Source: Vibrio nereis NBRC 15637 (GTDB taxonomy: Bacteria; Pseudomonadota; Gammaproteobacteria; Enterobacterales; Vibrionaceae). From it: a stretch of 64,000 nucleotides of DNA. Where the stretch lies: the NCBI RefSeq assembly GCF_001591105.1, contig NZ_BCUD01000001.1:186001-250000 (forward strand), in the 5' to 3' direction. A program made the translations under genes and the position numbers. This document shows, piece by piece, positions 1 through 9,636 of the stretch (positions are counted from its first letter, which is position 1; every line of letters starts with the position of its first letter). Below the pieces are notes generated by a model. That model saw only the letters and a list, made by a program, of their open reading frames with translations. It was not told where the DNA came from and did no database searches.

Positions 1-1
1 T

Positions 2-442
2 GAGCAACAAGTCGATTTGGCGGTTAATGTAGACAAGCCTCTTATTATCCATACCCGCAATGCAAGGCAAGACACATTAGATATCCTTAAAAATGGTCAT
101 GCGGAAAAGTGTGGTGGGGTGATCCACTGCTTCACAGAAGATTTGCCTTTTGCGCAAGCGGCGATGGAGCTTGGCTTTTACATCTCTATTTCAGGGATCG
201 TCACATTCAGGCAAGCGACAGAATTAAAAGAAGTGGTGAAAGCGCTGCCGCTTGAAAGGTTACTGATTGAAACGGATTCGCCATACCTTGCGCCCGTTCC
301 TCATCGTGGAAAACAGAACCAGCCAGCTTATGTAGTCGAGGTCGCGGCGTATATTGCGCAATTGAAAGGCGTCTCGCTGAGTGAAGTAGGAACAAAAACC
401 ACTAAAAACTTCAAAAGTCTTTTTTTGAAGCGTGAAATATAA
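2..442 (+). CDS. ycfH: TatD-family metal-dependent hydrolase YcfH, 3' part only
   Basis: The C-terminal part of a TatD-type metal-dependent deoxyribonuclease/hydrolase (TIM-barrel amidohydrolase fold). The reading frame is open from the first bases of the window, so the start lies outside; about 146 residues remain of a family of about 255. Visible family features are the PLIIHTRNA strand, the HCFTED motif with its metal-ligand histidine, SGIVTFR, and the [12 protein letters not shown] motif carrying the metal-binding aspartate near the end of the barrel. The next gene is ptsG, as in E. coli, where ycfH also precedes ptsG; this supports YcfH rather than TatD itself. A terminator follows directly, so ptsG is not expected to depend on this transcript. 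Confidence 0.9.
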   Translation, partial: EQQVDLAVNVDKPLIIHTRNARQDTLDILKNGHAEKCGGVIHCFTEDLPFAQAAMELGFYISISGIVTFRQATELKEVVKALPLERLLIETDSPYLAPVPHRGKQNQPAYVVEVAAYIAQLKGVSLSEVGTKTTKNFKSLFLKREI

Positions 443-451
443 AATGTATGT

Positions 452-477
452 AAAAGGAGCGAGAGCTCCTTTTTTTA
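452..477 (+). terminator. Intrinsic terminator after ycfH
   Basis: A nine-base stem (452-460 with 465-473) with loop GAGA is followed by a run of T. It lies ten bases after the ycfH stop codon and separates it from ptsG. Confidence 0.85.
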
Positions 478-2309
<1,832 letters not shown>

Positions 2310-2329
2310 TGGTCACTCAATCTGATTGA

Positions 2330-2357
2330 AAAGGAGGCGTTATGCCTCCTTTTTTGC
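2330..2357 (+). terminator. Intrinsic terminator after ptsG
   Basis: A GC-rich stem (AAGGAGGC with GCCTCCTT) and short loop are followed by six T, about 20 bases after the ptsG stop. Confidence 0.9.
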
Positions 2358-2537
2358 ATTTTAAGCCTAGTAAAAAGTCAATCAGAAAGAAGAGTATTAT
2401 AATTAATTGAGTTGCGACTCACTTGCTGAGTGAGAGTCTATTTTCGCTGTCTAAACGCTGACCTAGTTCTGACATCTTTTCATGGTGAACATTGATAATT
2501 TTTAGTGATTGGATTTGCGCTTTCATAGGAGATTGAA

Positions 2538-2960
2538 ATGAAAAAGATTATCGTACCGGCAGCATTGTGTTCGCTTTTTGCCCTAAACTCTTTACCTACT
2601 TTTGCTGAAAGCACTATGCCACAAGGTTTGTCGGCTGGTATGGCTTGGGACCAAGGTTTAAGTGCGGTGTTGGAAATCGAAGATCAGTACCGTTTTACCG
2701 TGGGTAACGATGGTGCTGCGTTTGACTACCTATTTAAGAAAGGTAGCTTCAACGCGAACACGCCGTTGACTTGGTATGTTGGTGTTGGTGGCTGGGGTAG
2801 CTGGGATGATGACGAGTTTGGACCTCGTGTGCCACTTGGTGTCGACTGGGCGTTCAGTCCGGGCTGGAACATGTACGGACAAGTACATCCGGAGCTGGAT
2901 CTAGACTCAGGCCCTGATTTGCAAATTGGTGCGGCATTAGGTGTAACTTACTCTTTTTAA
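2538..2960 (+). CDS. Small secreted beta-barrel-like outer membrane protein
   Basis: A 140-residue protein of unknown function. Residues 1-24 form a typical signal peptide ending in TFA before ES, so the mature protein is exported. The mature part is rich in Gly, Trp, Phe and Asp, with alternating hydrophobic residues, and ends in SF: the C-terminal phenylalanine typical of outer-membrane beta-barrels assembled by BAM. At about 116 mature residues it is small for a complete barrel, so it may oligomerise or be a partial barrel. AGGAG sits 7-8 bases before the ATG. It stands alone between two terminators. No named family was recognised with confidence. Confidence 0.7.
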   Translation: MKKIIVPAALCSLFALNSLPTFAESTMPQGLSAGMAWDQGLSAVLEIEDQYRFTVGNDGAAFDYLFKKGSFNANTPLTWYVGVGGWGSWDDDEFGPRVPLGVDWAFSPGWNMYGQVHPELDLDSGPDLQIGAALGVTYSF

Positions 2961-2968
2961 TTTCACAA

Positions 2969-2997
2969 TGAGGCAGCGAGTGCTGCCTCATTTATTT
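2969..2997 (+). terminator. Terminator between two convergent genes
   Basis: A perfect nine-base stem (2969-2977 with 2982-2990) and a T-rich tail lie between the small barrel gene and the oppositely oriented gene that ends at 3002. Confidence 0.8.
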
Positions 2998-3001
2998 TGG
3001 C

Positions 3002-3595
3002 TCAAAAACGCAAAGTTACCCCTGCATTGGCGGAGAGTTGGTTCATCCACGAGGTATCAAAACGGATGATGCATGAATCTGAACCTGTTGTAGGAAGGTT
3101 GCACACACCAGATGTGTCATTGTCTACTACCGTACCTAACCATCGCAGCTGAGTGTTGAGCGCGAGCGAATCTGTCATATTAAACTCTAACCCACCCATT
3201 ATCGACGCTGAAAAACCAACTTCATTTTCAACCCAGTCAGCGTCCACATAAGACGCACCTAAACCAGCGCCTATATACGACGAAATGTTGTTGTTCAAAG
3301 GATAATAAATACTGCTTTGGAAGTGCAGGTATTGCAAGTCTGCGTTTACATCCAACTCATCAACGGTTGTAGACTGTCTGGTATAGAAAAAACCGATCCG
3401 GCCCTTATCAAAAGTTGTTTCGATGCTTAGAGCAACATTGGACGATGCATCTAAATTGAAACGTTCTCCTCCCAAGCTTTCAACGCGACCACCACCTGTG
3501 AAGCCTACCCATGGGCTTACGTACACCTGCGCGGTTGCCGCCCAACTCAAGCCCATTAAGATATGAAAGATGATGAATTTAGTTGGATGTTTCAT
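3002..3595 (-). CDS. Outer membrane beta-barrel protein (opacity/OmpA-barrel type)
   Basis: A 197-residue exported protein. The ATG at 3595 is preferred to an upstream in-frame start at 3682: it has a strong AGGAGA ribosome site and gives a normal signal peptide (MKHPTKFIIF... ending ATAQ). The mature part shows alternating beta strands, turns such as YIGAGLGASYVDADW, and a terminal TLRF with C-terminal Phe, typical of eight-stranded OmpA/Opa-like barrels. A Cys pair near the C-terminus (CNLPTTGSDSC) could form a disulfide in an extracellular loop. Its exact role is unknown; adhesion or envelope structure are possibilities only. It converges with the small barrel gene and diverges from the ynhF-like gene. 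Confidence 0.75.
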   Translation of the reverse strand: MKHPTKFIIFHILMGLSWAATAQVYVSPWVGFTGGGRVESLGGERFNLDASSNVALSIETTFDKGRIGFFYTRQSTTVDELDVNADLQYLHFQSSIYYPLNNNISSYIGAGLGASYVDADWVENEVGFSASIMGGLEFNMTDSLALNTQLRWLGTVVDNDTSGVCNLPTTGSDSCIIRFDTSWMNQLSANAGVTLRF

Positions 3596-3726
3596 AGTGC
3601 ATCTCCTAACTTTAATAGTAGACCTATTAATTGTGATGTTAACGTCATAATTATGTACAGAAAAGAGATATATTCTGAGCATATTTTCTACTGGTGTTGT
3701 TTTGTTGTTAATTAATGAGGTTTTTT

Positions 3727-3819
3727 ATGGAACGCGATCTTAAGTTTGCACTTACGGTGGTAACAATCATTTTCACCGTACTGATTGGGTATGGTTTAGT
3801 TGCTATCACGTCTGCCTAA
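3727..3819 (+). CDS. ynhF: YnhF-type single-span membrane peptide, 30 residues
   Basis: A very short gene, found by reading the interval before the patatin gene. It encodes 30 residues beginning MERDLKFAL, followed by one hydrophobic span (about residues 10-27). The start and pattern closely resemble the E. coli small membrane protein YnhF (29 residues, beginning MSTDLKFSL), whose molecular role is not settled. A GAGG ribosome site lies 6-7 bases before the ATG. The stop codon lies 10 bases before the patatin start, so the two are probably co-transcribed and translationally close. The family assignment rests on remembered similarity and on length. Confidence 0.72.
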   Translation: MERDLKFALTVVTIIFTVLIGYGLVAITSA

Positions 3820-3829
3820 GGAAATCTAC

Positions 3830-4978
3830 ATGACAAACAGTGGTGCTGTGACCAACACCGCTGTGCAGGTAGATATCGATAGATTCAAAAAGTACACTGG
3901 CGGTAAACATGCCTTAGTAGCTCAGGGAGGCGGGCAAAGAGGGATATTTACAGCAGGTGTACTGGATGCCTTCATTCTTTCAGACTTCGACCCCTTTGAC
4001 GCTTTCTATGGTACATCTGCGGGCGCGCTCAACCTCAGTGCCTTCCTTTGCCGCCAGCGCGGTATTGGTAAATCCTTCATATTAGAACTCACGACATCAT
4101 CCGAGTTTTTCCATTTGTTCAGTTACATCCGTCGCCGACAGTTTTTGGGGTTAGATTGGGCTATGGACAAAATTACAGATTATCCATACCGATTAGATAT
4201 TGACCTTGGGCGGCGCGTTTTAGGCAACCGTGAAGCGTATGCAGCGGTGACAGATACTAAACGCTTAATGGATCACTATTTGCCTATGTTGTCGGATGAC
4301 TGGAAAAAAGTGCTGATCGCAAGTTGTGCGATCCCGAGGTTGTATCACCAAGCCATTGAATTTGACCACGGGACATATATTGATGGGGGAGTCTCCGCGT
4401 CGATACCAGTGCAGGAAGCCTGGCGAAAGACAGCGCGCTGTATTGTGGTGATTAGAACGGAAGGGGAGGATCTATTGCCAGAAGAAGAACCTGTTCCGCA
4501 AGAAGACCATGTGGAGTGGTTTCGTGATTCATTTAACTCCATTCAAGATCAGTGGCAAATCAAATTATCGCAATGGAAGAATGACTGGAACTCATTTTTT
4601 AACGAGAAAGTTGCACAAGCGAAGCATCAAAAAGCGAATCACCATAATTTGGAATCATTAAACGGTGGGCGTTGGCTGTTTGGTGCAGATGATATCTATC
4701 GCTTAAGCCATCTCTTGGGGGAAAAGTTTGATGCGGGATTAGCCGATATGCTGATGGTTCACTATCAAACTTATGCTTTAACGCAGAACTTTTTACATTC
4801 TCCGCCAGACGATTGCTTTATCGTTCAGATTAAACCAGATAAGCCACTTCGCTCGACCTCTCTTATGAGCGAAAAAGAAGACTTACTGCATGACTACCAA
4901 GTCGGGCTTGATGCGGGATACCGTTTTGTCGATATGTACGCCTCTAATGTTCCTAATGTAATTCACTTTGTTAAATAG
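3830..4978 (+). CDS. Patatin-like phospholipase (YjjU type)
   Basis: A predicted patatin-fold serine lipid acyl hydrolase of 382 residues. The oxyanion motif GGGQRG is at residues 33-38, the nucleophile elbow GTSAG at 61-65 (Ser63), and the catalytic-dyad aspartate is in YIDGGVSASIPV. The order and spacing, including GVLDAF and NLSAFLC, resemble E. coli YjjU. No signal peptide or membrane span is seen, so it is probably cytosolic or peripherally bound. The ATG at 3830 has AAGGA at a good distance; the in-frame TTG at 3800 would overlap the upstream small gene. The insert around residues 210-270, rich in Trp, Lys and Gln, is not catalytic. Its substrate is unknown. Confidence 0.85.
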   Translation: MTNSGAVTNTAVQVDIDRFKKYTGGKHALVAQGGGQRGIFTAGVLDAFILSDFDPFDAFYGTSAGALNLSAFLCRQRGIGKSFILELTTSSEFFHLFSYIRRRQFLGLDWAMDKITDYPYRLDIDLGRRVLGNREAYAAVTDTKRLMDHYLPMLSDDWKKVLIASCAIPRLYHQAIEFDHGTYIDGGVSASIPVQEAWRKTARCIVVIRTEGEDLLPEEEPVPQEDHVEWFRDSFNSIQDQWQIKLSQWKNDWNSFFNEKVAQAKHQKANHHNLESLNGGRWLFGADDIYRLSHLLGEKFDAGLADMLMVHYQTYALTQNFLHSPPDDCFIVQIKPDKPLRSTSLMSEKEDLLHDYQVGLDAGYRFVDMYASNVPNVIHFVK

Positions 4979-4996
4979 GGAGCGTTGGCTCCCTAT
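4975..4996. terminator. Hairpin over the patatin stop codon
   Basis: A perfect nine-base stem (ATAGGGAGC with GCTCCCTAT) and four-base loop include the patatin stop codon. Neither strand has a strong T-run, so it is a weak or factor-assisted terminator between convergent genes. Confidence 0.55.
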
Positions 4997-5000
4997 CGTC

Positions 5001-5040
5001 AATATTATCTACCTGGCGTTAATCTTACGCCGATAATATT
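5001..5040. repeat. Inverted repeat across the end of pykA
   Basis: Nine-base arms AATATTATC (5001-5009) and GATAATATT (5032-5040) enclose a smaller GGCG...CGCC stem (5015-5018 with 5028-5031). The last pykA codons and its stop lie inside. It could protect the 3' end of the mRNA or act as a terminator. Confidence 0.5.
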
Positions 5041-6467
5041 CTCATACAGTTGGTTGCCCCTATAACATCCATGACATCCCCTTGAGTAATAATGACCAGG
5101 TCACCATCGTTGAGGAGTCCGCGCTGTTTTAGTGTTTCTACTGCCGCCTGTGCTGTCTCTAGTCCCGTTGCCGCTTTAGTGTCGAAATAAACCGGAAACA
5201 CCCCACGATAGAGCGCGGATTGATTGAGTGTCCCTTCATTGCGTGACAGTGCAAAAATCGGCAAGCCTGAGCTCAAACGTGATGTCATAAGCGCCGTTCG
5301 GCCTGACTCGGTCAAAGTAATAATACCTTTGATGCCTCGCATGTGGTTGGCAGCGTACATGGTGGACATCGCAATGGTCTCCTCGCTGTTTTCAAATATT
5401 GAATCCATACGGTAGCCAGAGCGATTAATCGCGGCCATTTTTTCAGCGCCGAGGCAGACTTCTCCCATGGAGCGAACGGTTTCCACTGGGTATTTACCTG
5501 CCGCTGTCTCACCTGATAGCATCACGGCGTCTGTGCCGTCCAAGACCGCGTTGGCTACATCCATGACCTCCGCTCGAGTTGGCATTGGATTTTCAATCAT
5601 CGACTCCATCATTTGCGTGGCAGTGATGACCGTTCTATTCAAGCTTCTTGCTCGTCGGATTAACTGCTTTTGCACACCAACCAGTTCCGCGTCACCAATT
5701 TCTACCCCAAGGTCCCCACGCGCAACCATAACCGTGTCTGACGCTAAGATGATGTCATCGATGTTTTCTTCGCTGGCAACGGTTTCTGCGCGCTCTACTT
5801 TGGCAACCATACGCGCTTCTAGCCCTGCGTCTCTCGCGAGTCGTCGAGCATATTTCATATCCTCACCGTTGCGAGGGAAGGAGACGGCGAGATAGTCCAC
5901 TTGTAACTCTGCGGCCAGCTTAATGTCGTTTTTATCTTTTTCTGTTAGGGCATCTGCAGAGAGGCCACCCCCTTTTTTGTTGATGCCTTTGTTGTTCGAT
6001 AATGCCCCACCAATCAGAACTTTGGTTCTCACTTCTGTACCACTAACGCCAACGACTTTAAGTTGCACTCGACCATCATCAAGAAGGAGAATATCGCCGC
6101 TGGAAACATCCTGCGGCAACGCTTTGTAATCAAGCCCAACAGAATCTTTTGTGCCTTTTCCTGGCTCCAGCGCGCTATCTAGCATAAAATTGTCGCCAAC
6201 GTTCAGTTCTACTTTGTCATTTTCAAAGGTAGACACTCGTATCTTAGGCCCTTGCAAGTCACCTAAAATGGCGACATGTGTACCTAATTTAGCGGCGATA
6301 TTACGAACACGAGTCGCTCTTTGACGGTGATCTTCTGCTTTTCCATGTGAGAAGTTCATCCGAACCACATTAACACCTGCTTCGATCATGGCTTCAAGAA
6401 CGCCAGGTTTATCGGTCGACGGCCCTAACGTAGAGACAATTTTTGTTCTTCTTTGAGATGAGGTCAT
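5025..6467 (-). CDS. pykA: Pyruvate kinase II (PykA)
   Basis: Glycolytic enzyme converting phosphoenolpyruvate and ADP to pyruvate and ATP in the cytosol. Its 480 residues equal the length of E. coli PykA, and it matches PykA better than PykF throughout, for example in [38 protein letters not shown] and [11 protein letters not shown]. The K and metal-binding region VAKVERAE and the ARGDLGVEI motif are intact. An AAGGAG site precedes the ATG. It is transcribed away from mlc, sharing a 237-base divergent control region with it. No neighbour belongs to the same operon. Confidence 0.96.
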   Translation of the reverse strand: MTSSQRRTKIVSTLGPSTDKPGVLEAMIEAGVNVVRMNFSHGKAEDHRQRATRVRNIAAKLGTHVAILGDLQGPKIRVSTFENDKVELNVGDNFMLDSALEPGKGTKDSVGLDYKALPQDVSSGDILLLDDGRVQLKVVGVSGTEVRTKVLIGGALSNNKGINKKGGGLSADALTEKDKNDIKLAAELQVDYLAVSFPRNGEDMKYARRLARDAGLEARMVAKVERAETVASEENIDDIILASDTVMVARGDLGVEIGDAELVGVQKQLIRRARSLNRTVITATQMMESMIENPMPTRAEVMDVANAVLDGTDAVMLSGETAAGKYPVETVRSMGEVCLGAEKMAAINRSGYRMDSIFENSEETIAMSTMYAANHMRGIKGIITLTESGRTALMTSRLSSGLPIFALSRNEGTLNQSALYRGVFPVYFDTKAATGLETAQAAVETLKQRGLLNDGDLVIITQGDVMDVIGATNCMRILSA

Positions 6468-6614
6468 TCTGATCTCCTTGATCTGACACTTCTTGGTTAG
6501 TAACTAGTTTAGTCTGGGGAACAAAATACATATTTATTTATGCAAAAAAATAGAGTAGTAAATGTGACAAAGGCGGCGCGATTTGATGAAGTACACAAAG
6601 AATTATGTTTATAC

Positions 6615-6628
6615 GTGACACTTGTCAC
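6615..6628. promoter_or_regulatory. Palindrome in the pykA/mlc divergent region
   Basis: A perfect dyad GTGACA-CT-TGTCAC lies about 90 bases before the mlc start and 150 before pykA. It could be an operator for either gene. No regulator can be named from the sequence alone. Confidence 0.4.
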
Positions 6629-6704
6629 GGCTACGTATCAAATCTCTTCACAATTACTTCGCAAAGTAAAAAAATTAGTCGGTTGTTGATATTCGGAGCA
6701 TCCT

Positions 6705-7922
6705 ATGTACATGGCTCAACCTGGCCATATTGATCATATCAAGCAGGTCAATGCTGGCCGTGTATATAAACTCATTGATCAAAAAGGCCCTATTTCTCGC
6801 ATTGATTTGTCCAAAGAGAGTGAACTTGCACCAGCGAGTATTACCAAAATCACTCGTGAACTGATTGAAGCGCACTTAATTCATGAAACCACGGTTCAGG
6901 AAGCCACCAGTCGTGGCCGTCCAGCTGTTGGGTTGCAAGTGAATAACGAAGGCTGGCAGTTTCTTTCAATGCGTTTAGGTCGCGGCTACTTGACCATCGC
7001 CCTCCATGAGTTGGGCGGTGATGTACTGATCGATACCAAAATTGATATCCACGAGATTGATCAAGAGGACGTGTTGGCTAGACTGCTACACGAGATTGAA
7101 GAGTTTTTCCAAACATACGCAGACCAACTTGACCGCGTAACGAGCATCGCACTCACGCTGCCTGGTTTAGTGAACTCAGAGCAGGGTATTGTTCTACAGA
7201 TGCCACACTATAATGTGGAGAACTTAGCGATTGGGCCCGAGATCTTCAAAGCGACAGGGCTTCCGGTGTTTATTGCCAACGATACTCGTGCTTGGGCTTT
7301 GGCTGAAAAGCTGTTTGGTCACTCGAAAGAGAACGAAAACTCGGTTCTTATCTCTATTCACCATGGTCTAGGGGCCGGCATTGTCCTCGATGGTCGTGTG
7401 CTTCAAGGCCGCCACGGTAACATCGGTGAGCTTGGTCATATCCAGATTGACCCGAACGGTAAACAGTGTCACTGCGGTAATCGAGGTTGTCTTGAAACGG
7501 TGGCCAGTTCCCAGGCTATCCGTGATGAAGTGACAGAGCGTATTGCCAACGGCGAAGCCTCATCGTTATCTGAAATAGAAGAGGTATCGGTAGAAGACAT
7601 TTGTGAAGCGGCGGAGAATGGTGATCCACTTGCGGTTGATGTGGTAGAAAAGCTTGGTCGTTACTTAGGCTCTGCGATTTCTATTGTCATTAACCTGTTT
7701 AACCCAGAGAAAATCTTAATCGGCGGTGCAATCAACCAGGCTAAAGAAGTGCTTTATCCTGCGATTCAGAAGTGCATTGAAGAGCAAAGCTTACCTGTAT
7801 ACCACCAAGATCTTGAGTTGGTGGAATCTCGATTCTATAAACAAGCAACGATGCCGGGCGCGGCGTTGATTAAACAAGCCTTGTATGACGGCCTGTTATT
7901 GATGAAAGTCATTGAAGGCTAA
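6705..7922 (+). CDS. mlc: ROK-family transcriptional repressor Mlc
   Basis: A sugar-responsive repressor of PTS genes. In E. coli, Mlc represses ptsG and ptsHI and is sequestered at the membrane by dephosphorylated PtsG. The 405 residues match E. coli Mlc (406). The N-terminus PGHIDHIKQVNAGRVYKLID and the winged helix with LAPASITKITREL are nearly collinear with it. The central ROK fold carries the structural zinc motif CHCGNRGCLE. GGAG at 6695-6698 supports the ATG at 6705; a second ATG two codons on is possible. Its presumed target, ptsG, is in the same window. A strong hairpin follows the gene. Confidence 0.94.
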   Translation: MYMAQPGHIDHIKQVNAGRVYKLIDQKGPISRIDLSKESELAPASITKITRELIEAHLIHETTVQEATSRGRPAVGLQVNNEGWQFLSMRLGRGYLTIALHELGGDVLIDTKIDIHEIDQEDVLARLLHEIEEFFQTYADQLDRVTSIALTLPGLVNSEQGIVLQMPHYNVENLAIGPEIFKATGLPVFIANDTRAWALAEKLFGHSKENENSVLISIHHGLGAGIVLDGRVLQGRHGNIGELGHIQIDPNGKQCHCGNRGCLETVASSQAIRDEVTERIANGEASSLSEIEEVSVEDICEAAENGDPLAVDVVEKLGRYLGSAISIVINLFNPEKILIGGAINQAKEVLYPAIQKCIEEQSLPVYHQDLELVESRFYKQATMPGAALIKQALYDGLLLMKVIEG

Positions 7923-7957
7923 CTTACTCTCTAATCAGTCTTTTCTACGTAGCGATT

Positions 7958-7999
7958 TCAATATCATATTGGTACTATGCAACACCAATATGATATTGA
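7958..7999 (+). terminator. Long hairpin after mlc
   Basis: A perfect 16-base inverted repeat (7958-7973 with 7984-7999) and ten-base loop lie about 35 bases after mlc, followed by AATTTT. It is AT-rich, so it may be a terminator or a small dispersed palindrome. The rest of the interval up to 8162 holds no supported gene. Confidence 0.6.
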
Positions 8000-8162
8000 T
8001 AATTTTATCGCTCCTAACTTATCGTGTTCGAATTTTGTTGAGATCCTCTCTAATTCAGCATCTTCAAAGGATCCAGATAAAATTTATTGTCTTTGGTATT
8101 AGTTTTTATTTTAGTCTTTGATTAAGCTAAACCAGTTTATAACCCATTGGTAGAGAAGCAGT

Positions 8163-9110
8163 ATGTCCGGAGTTTTAAATACCGTCGATCAACGCACGAA
8201 TCTGGTAGGTGAGAACCGCTTAGAATTGTTGCTTTTTAGTCTGAACAGCAGACAAGTCTTTGCTATCAACGTATTTAAGGTACGCGAGGTTATTAAAGTC
8301 CCACCTCTGACCAAGATGCCAGGCTCGCACCATAATATTAAAGGCGTAGCTTCATTACGTGGTATCTCAGTGCCAGTGATTGATTTGCGCAGTGCCATCG
8401 GTTTTCCTCCATCTCGCCTAGAAAACCAAGAGCAAAACCTAATTATTACCGAATATAACCGTACCGTTCAGGGCTTTTTGGTTGGTCAAGTGCGCAATAT
8501 CGTCAACACGGCGTGGACGGAAATTCAGCCACCGCCTAAAACGGCAGGGCGCGCTACCTACCTGACGGCAATAACCCGAATGACAGACGGCGAAAAACAA
8601 GAAATTGTTGAGATTATCGACGTTGAAAAGGTTCTAGCGGAAATCATTGATTACGACGTTTCTATTTCGGAAGGTGTGCTTGATGAAGAGCTTGCTGCAC
8701 AAATGGTTGGTCGCAATGTACTGATTGTCGATGATTCTTCAACCGCACGCTCTCAGATCAAAGGTACTTTGTCTCAGCTTGGTTTGAACATTATTGAATG
8801 TCGTGATGGTCTGGAAGCATACCGCACGCTGCAAACCTGGTGTGATAATGGGAAAGATGTCGCCAATGAATTGCTGATGATGATCACCGACGCGGAAATG
8901 CCAGAGATGGACGGCTATAAGCTGACCCATGAAGTGCGCAACGATCCGCGCATGAAAGATTTGTTTATCACGCTAAACACCTCGTTAAGCGGCAGCTTCA
9001 ACGAAGCCATGGTGAAGAAAGTCGGCTGTGACCGATTTATCTCTAAGTTCCAGCCGGATCTATTGGTCGAAGTCGCTCAGGATCGTTTAAGAGAAGTCCT
9101 GAAGAAGTAA
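8163..9110 (+). CDS. cheV: Chemotaxis coupling protein CheV (CheW plus receiver)
   Basis: A cytosolic adaptor linking chemoreceptor arrays to CheA, with phosphorylation-dependent adaptation. It has 315 residues in two domains. The CheW-like coupling domain spans about residues 15-170 (LLLFSLNSRQVFAINVFKVREVI, GVASLRGISVPVIDL). The receiver domain spans about 185-312, with acidic pocket Asp190/Asp191, phosphoacceptor Asp243 in TDAEMPEMDGY, and the conserved Lys295 in ISKF. All receiver catalytic residues are present. It stands alone, not in a chemotaxis operon, as cheV genes often do in vibrios, which usually carry several copies. A strong terminator follows. Confidence 0.93.
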   Translation: MSGVLNTVDQRTNLVGENRLELLLFSLNSRQVFAINVFKVREVIKVPPLTKMPGSHHNIKGVASLRGISVPVIDLRSAIGFPPSRLENQEQNLIITEYNRTVQGFLVGQVRNIVNTAWTEIQPPPKTAGRATYLTAITRMTDGEKQEIVEIIDVEKVLAEIIDYDVSISEGVLDEELAAQMVGRNVLIVDDSSTARSQIKGTLSQLGLNIIECRDGLEAYRTLQTWCDNGKDVANELLMMITDAEMPEMDGYKLTHEVRNDPRMKDLFITLNTSLSGSFNEAMVKKVGCDRFISKFQPDLLVEVAQDRLREVLKK

Positions 9111-9115
9111 CAAGT

Positions 9116-9150
9116 AAACCAAAGGGAGCTAAGGCTCCCTTTGGTTTGTT
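9116..9150 (+). terminator. Strong terminator after cheV
   Basis: A perfect 14-base stem (9116-9129 with 9134-9147) and four-base loop lie five bases after the stop codon. Confidence 0.88.
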
Positions 9151-9242
9151 AGTCAGCATGATAAAGATGATGAGTGGTGCGGAAGTGAACCAAGCAAAAA
9201 GGCATTTACTCACCGTGGTTTACTGGATATAAAGGACTTGTA

Positions 9243-9518
9243 ATGCTTTTTTGGGTTTTTGCATACATATTTTCTTTAGTATTGATGAATTTACACTCTG
9301 TATCTTTTTTCCAAAAGATGAAAAATAAAGTGACTTCAAGAGATAAAGGATTATTTTGTTTTACTCTATGCCTTTACTTATTCTCTTTGGCATCCCTTTC
9401 GATGAAGGTGACGTCAATCTTTAATATTAGCGATGCGGCGCAGGTTTACTTGATAGCGAGCGGTGGGATCCCGCTCTTCATCGTTATTTGGTTGGCTGTA
9501 CCAATAGACGATGAATAA
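9243..9518 (+). CDS. Small multi-span membrane protein, unknown function
   Basis: A 91-residue hydrophobic protein with three likely membrane spans (about residues 2-20, 37-57 and 68-86) and a short basic loop (QKMKNKVTSRDKG) between the first two, which places that loop in the cytoplasm by the positive-inside rule. It ends in an acidic DDE tail. An AAGGA site lies about eight bases before the ATG. It lies between the cheV terminator and the end of the dnaE2 operon and appears monocistronic. No family was recognised. Composition is AT-rich compared with its neighbours. Confidence 0.6.
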   Translation: MLFWVFAYIFSLVLMNLHSVSFFQKMKNKVTSRDKGLFCFTLCLYLFSLASLSMKVTSIFNISDAAQVYLIASGGIPLFIVIWLAVPIDDE

Positions 9519-9636
9519 GTGCGGCATGGTTCAGCTATAACGAAAGCGCTCGAACCAGTATCTTTTAGGTCACTTTTTCTTGTTCGATTAAACGAATCAA
9601 CTTAGCTTGAATCGCGGATAATTAAACCACCATGGA

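Noticed and set aside
5467..5895. 142-codon plus-strand frame within pykA
   Set aside because: Antisense to conserved catalytic motifs of pyruvate kinase, with no start signal.
7912..8121. 69-codon frame after mlc
   Set aside because: It spans the 16-base inverted repeat, overlaps the end of mlc and has no ribosome site; the hydrophobic residues come from AT-rich DNA.
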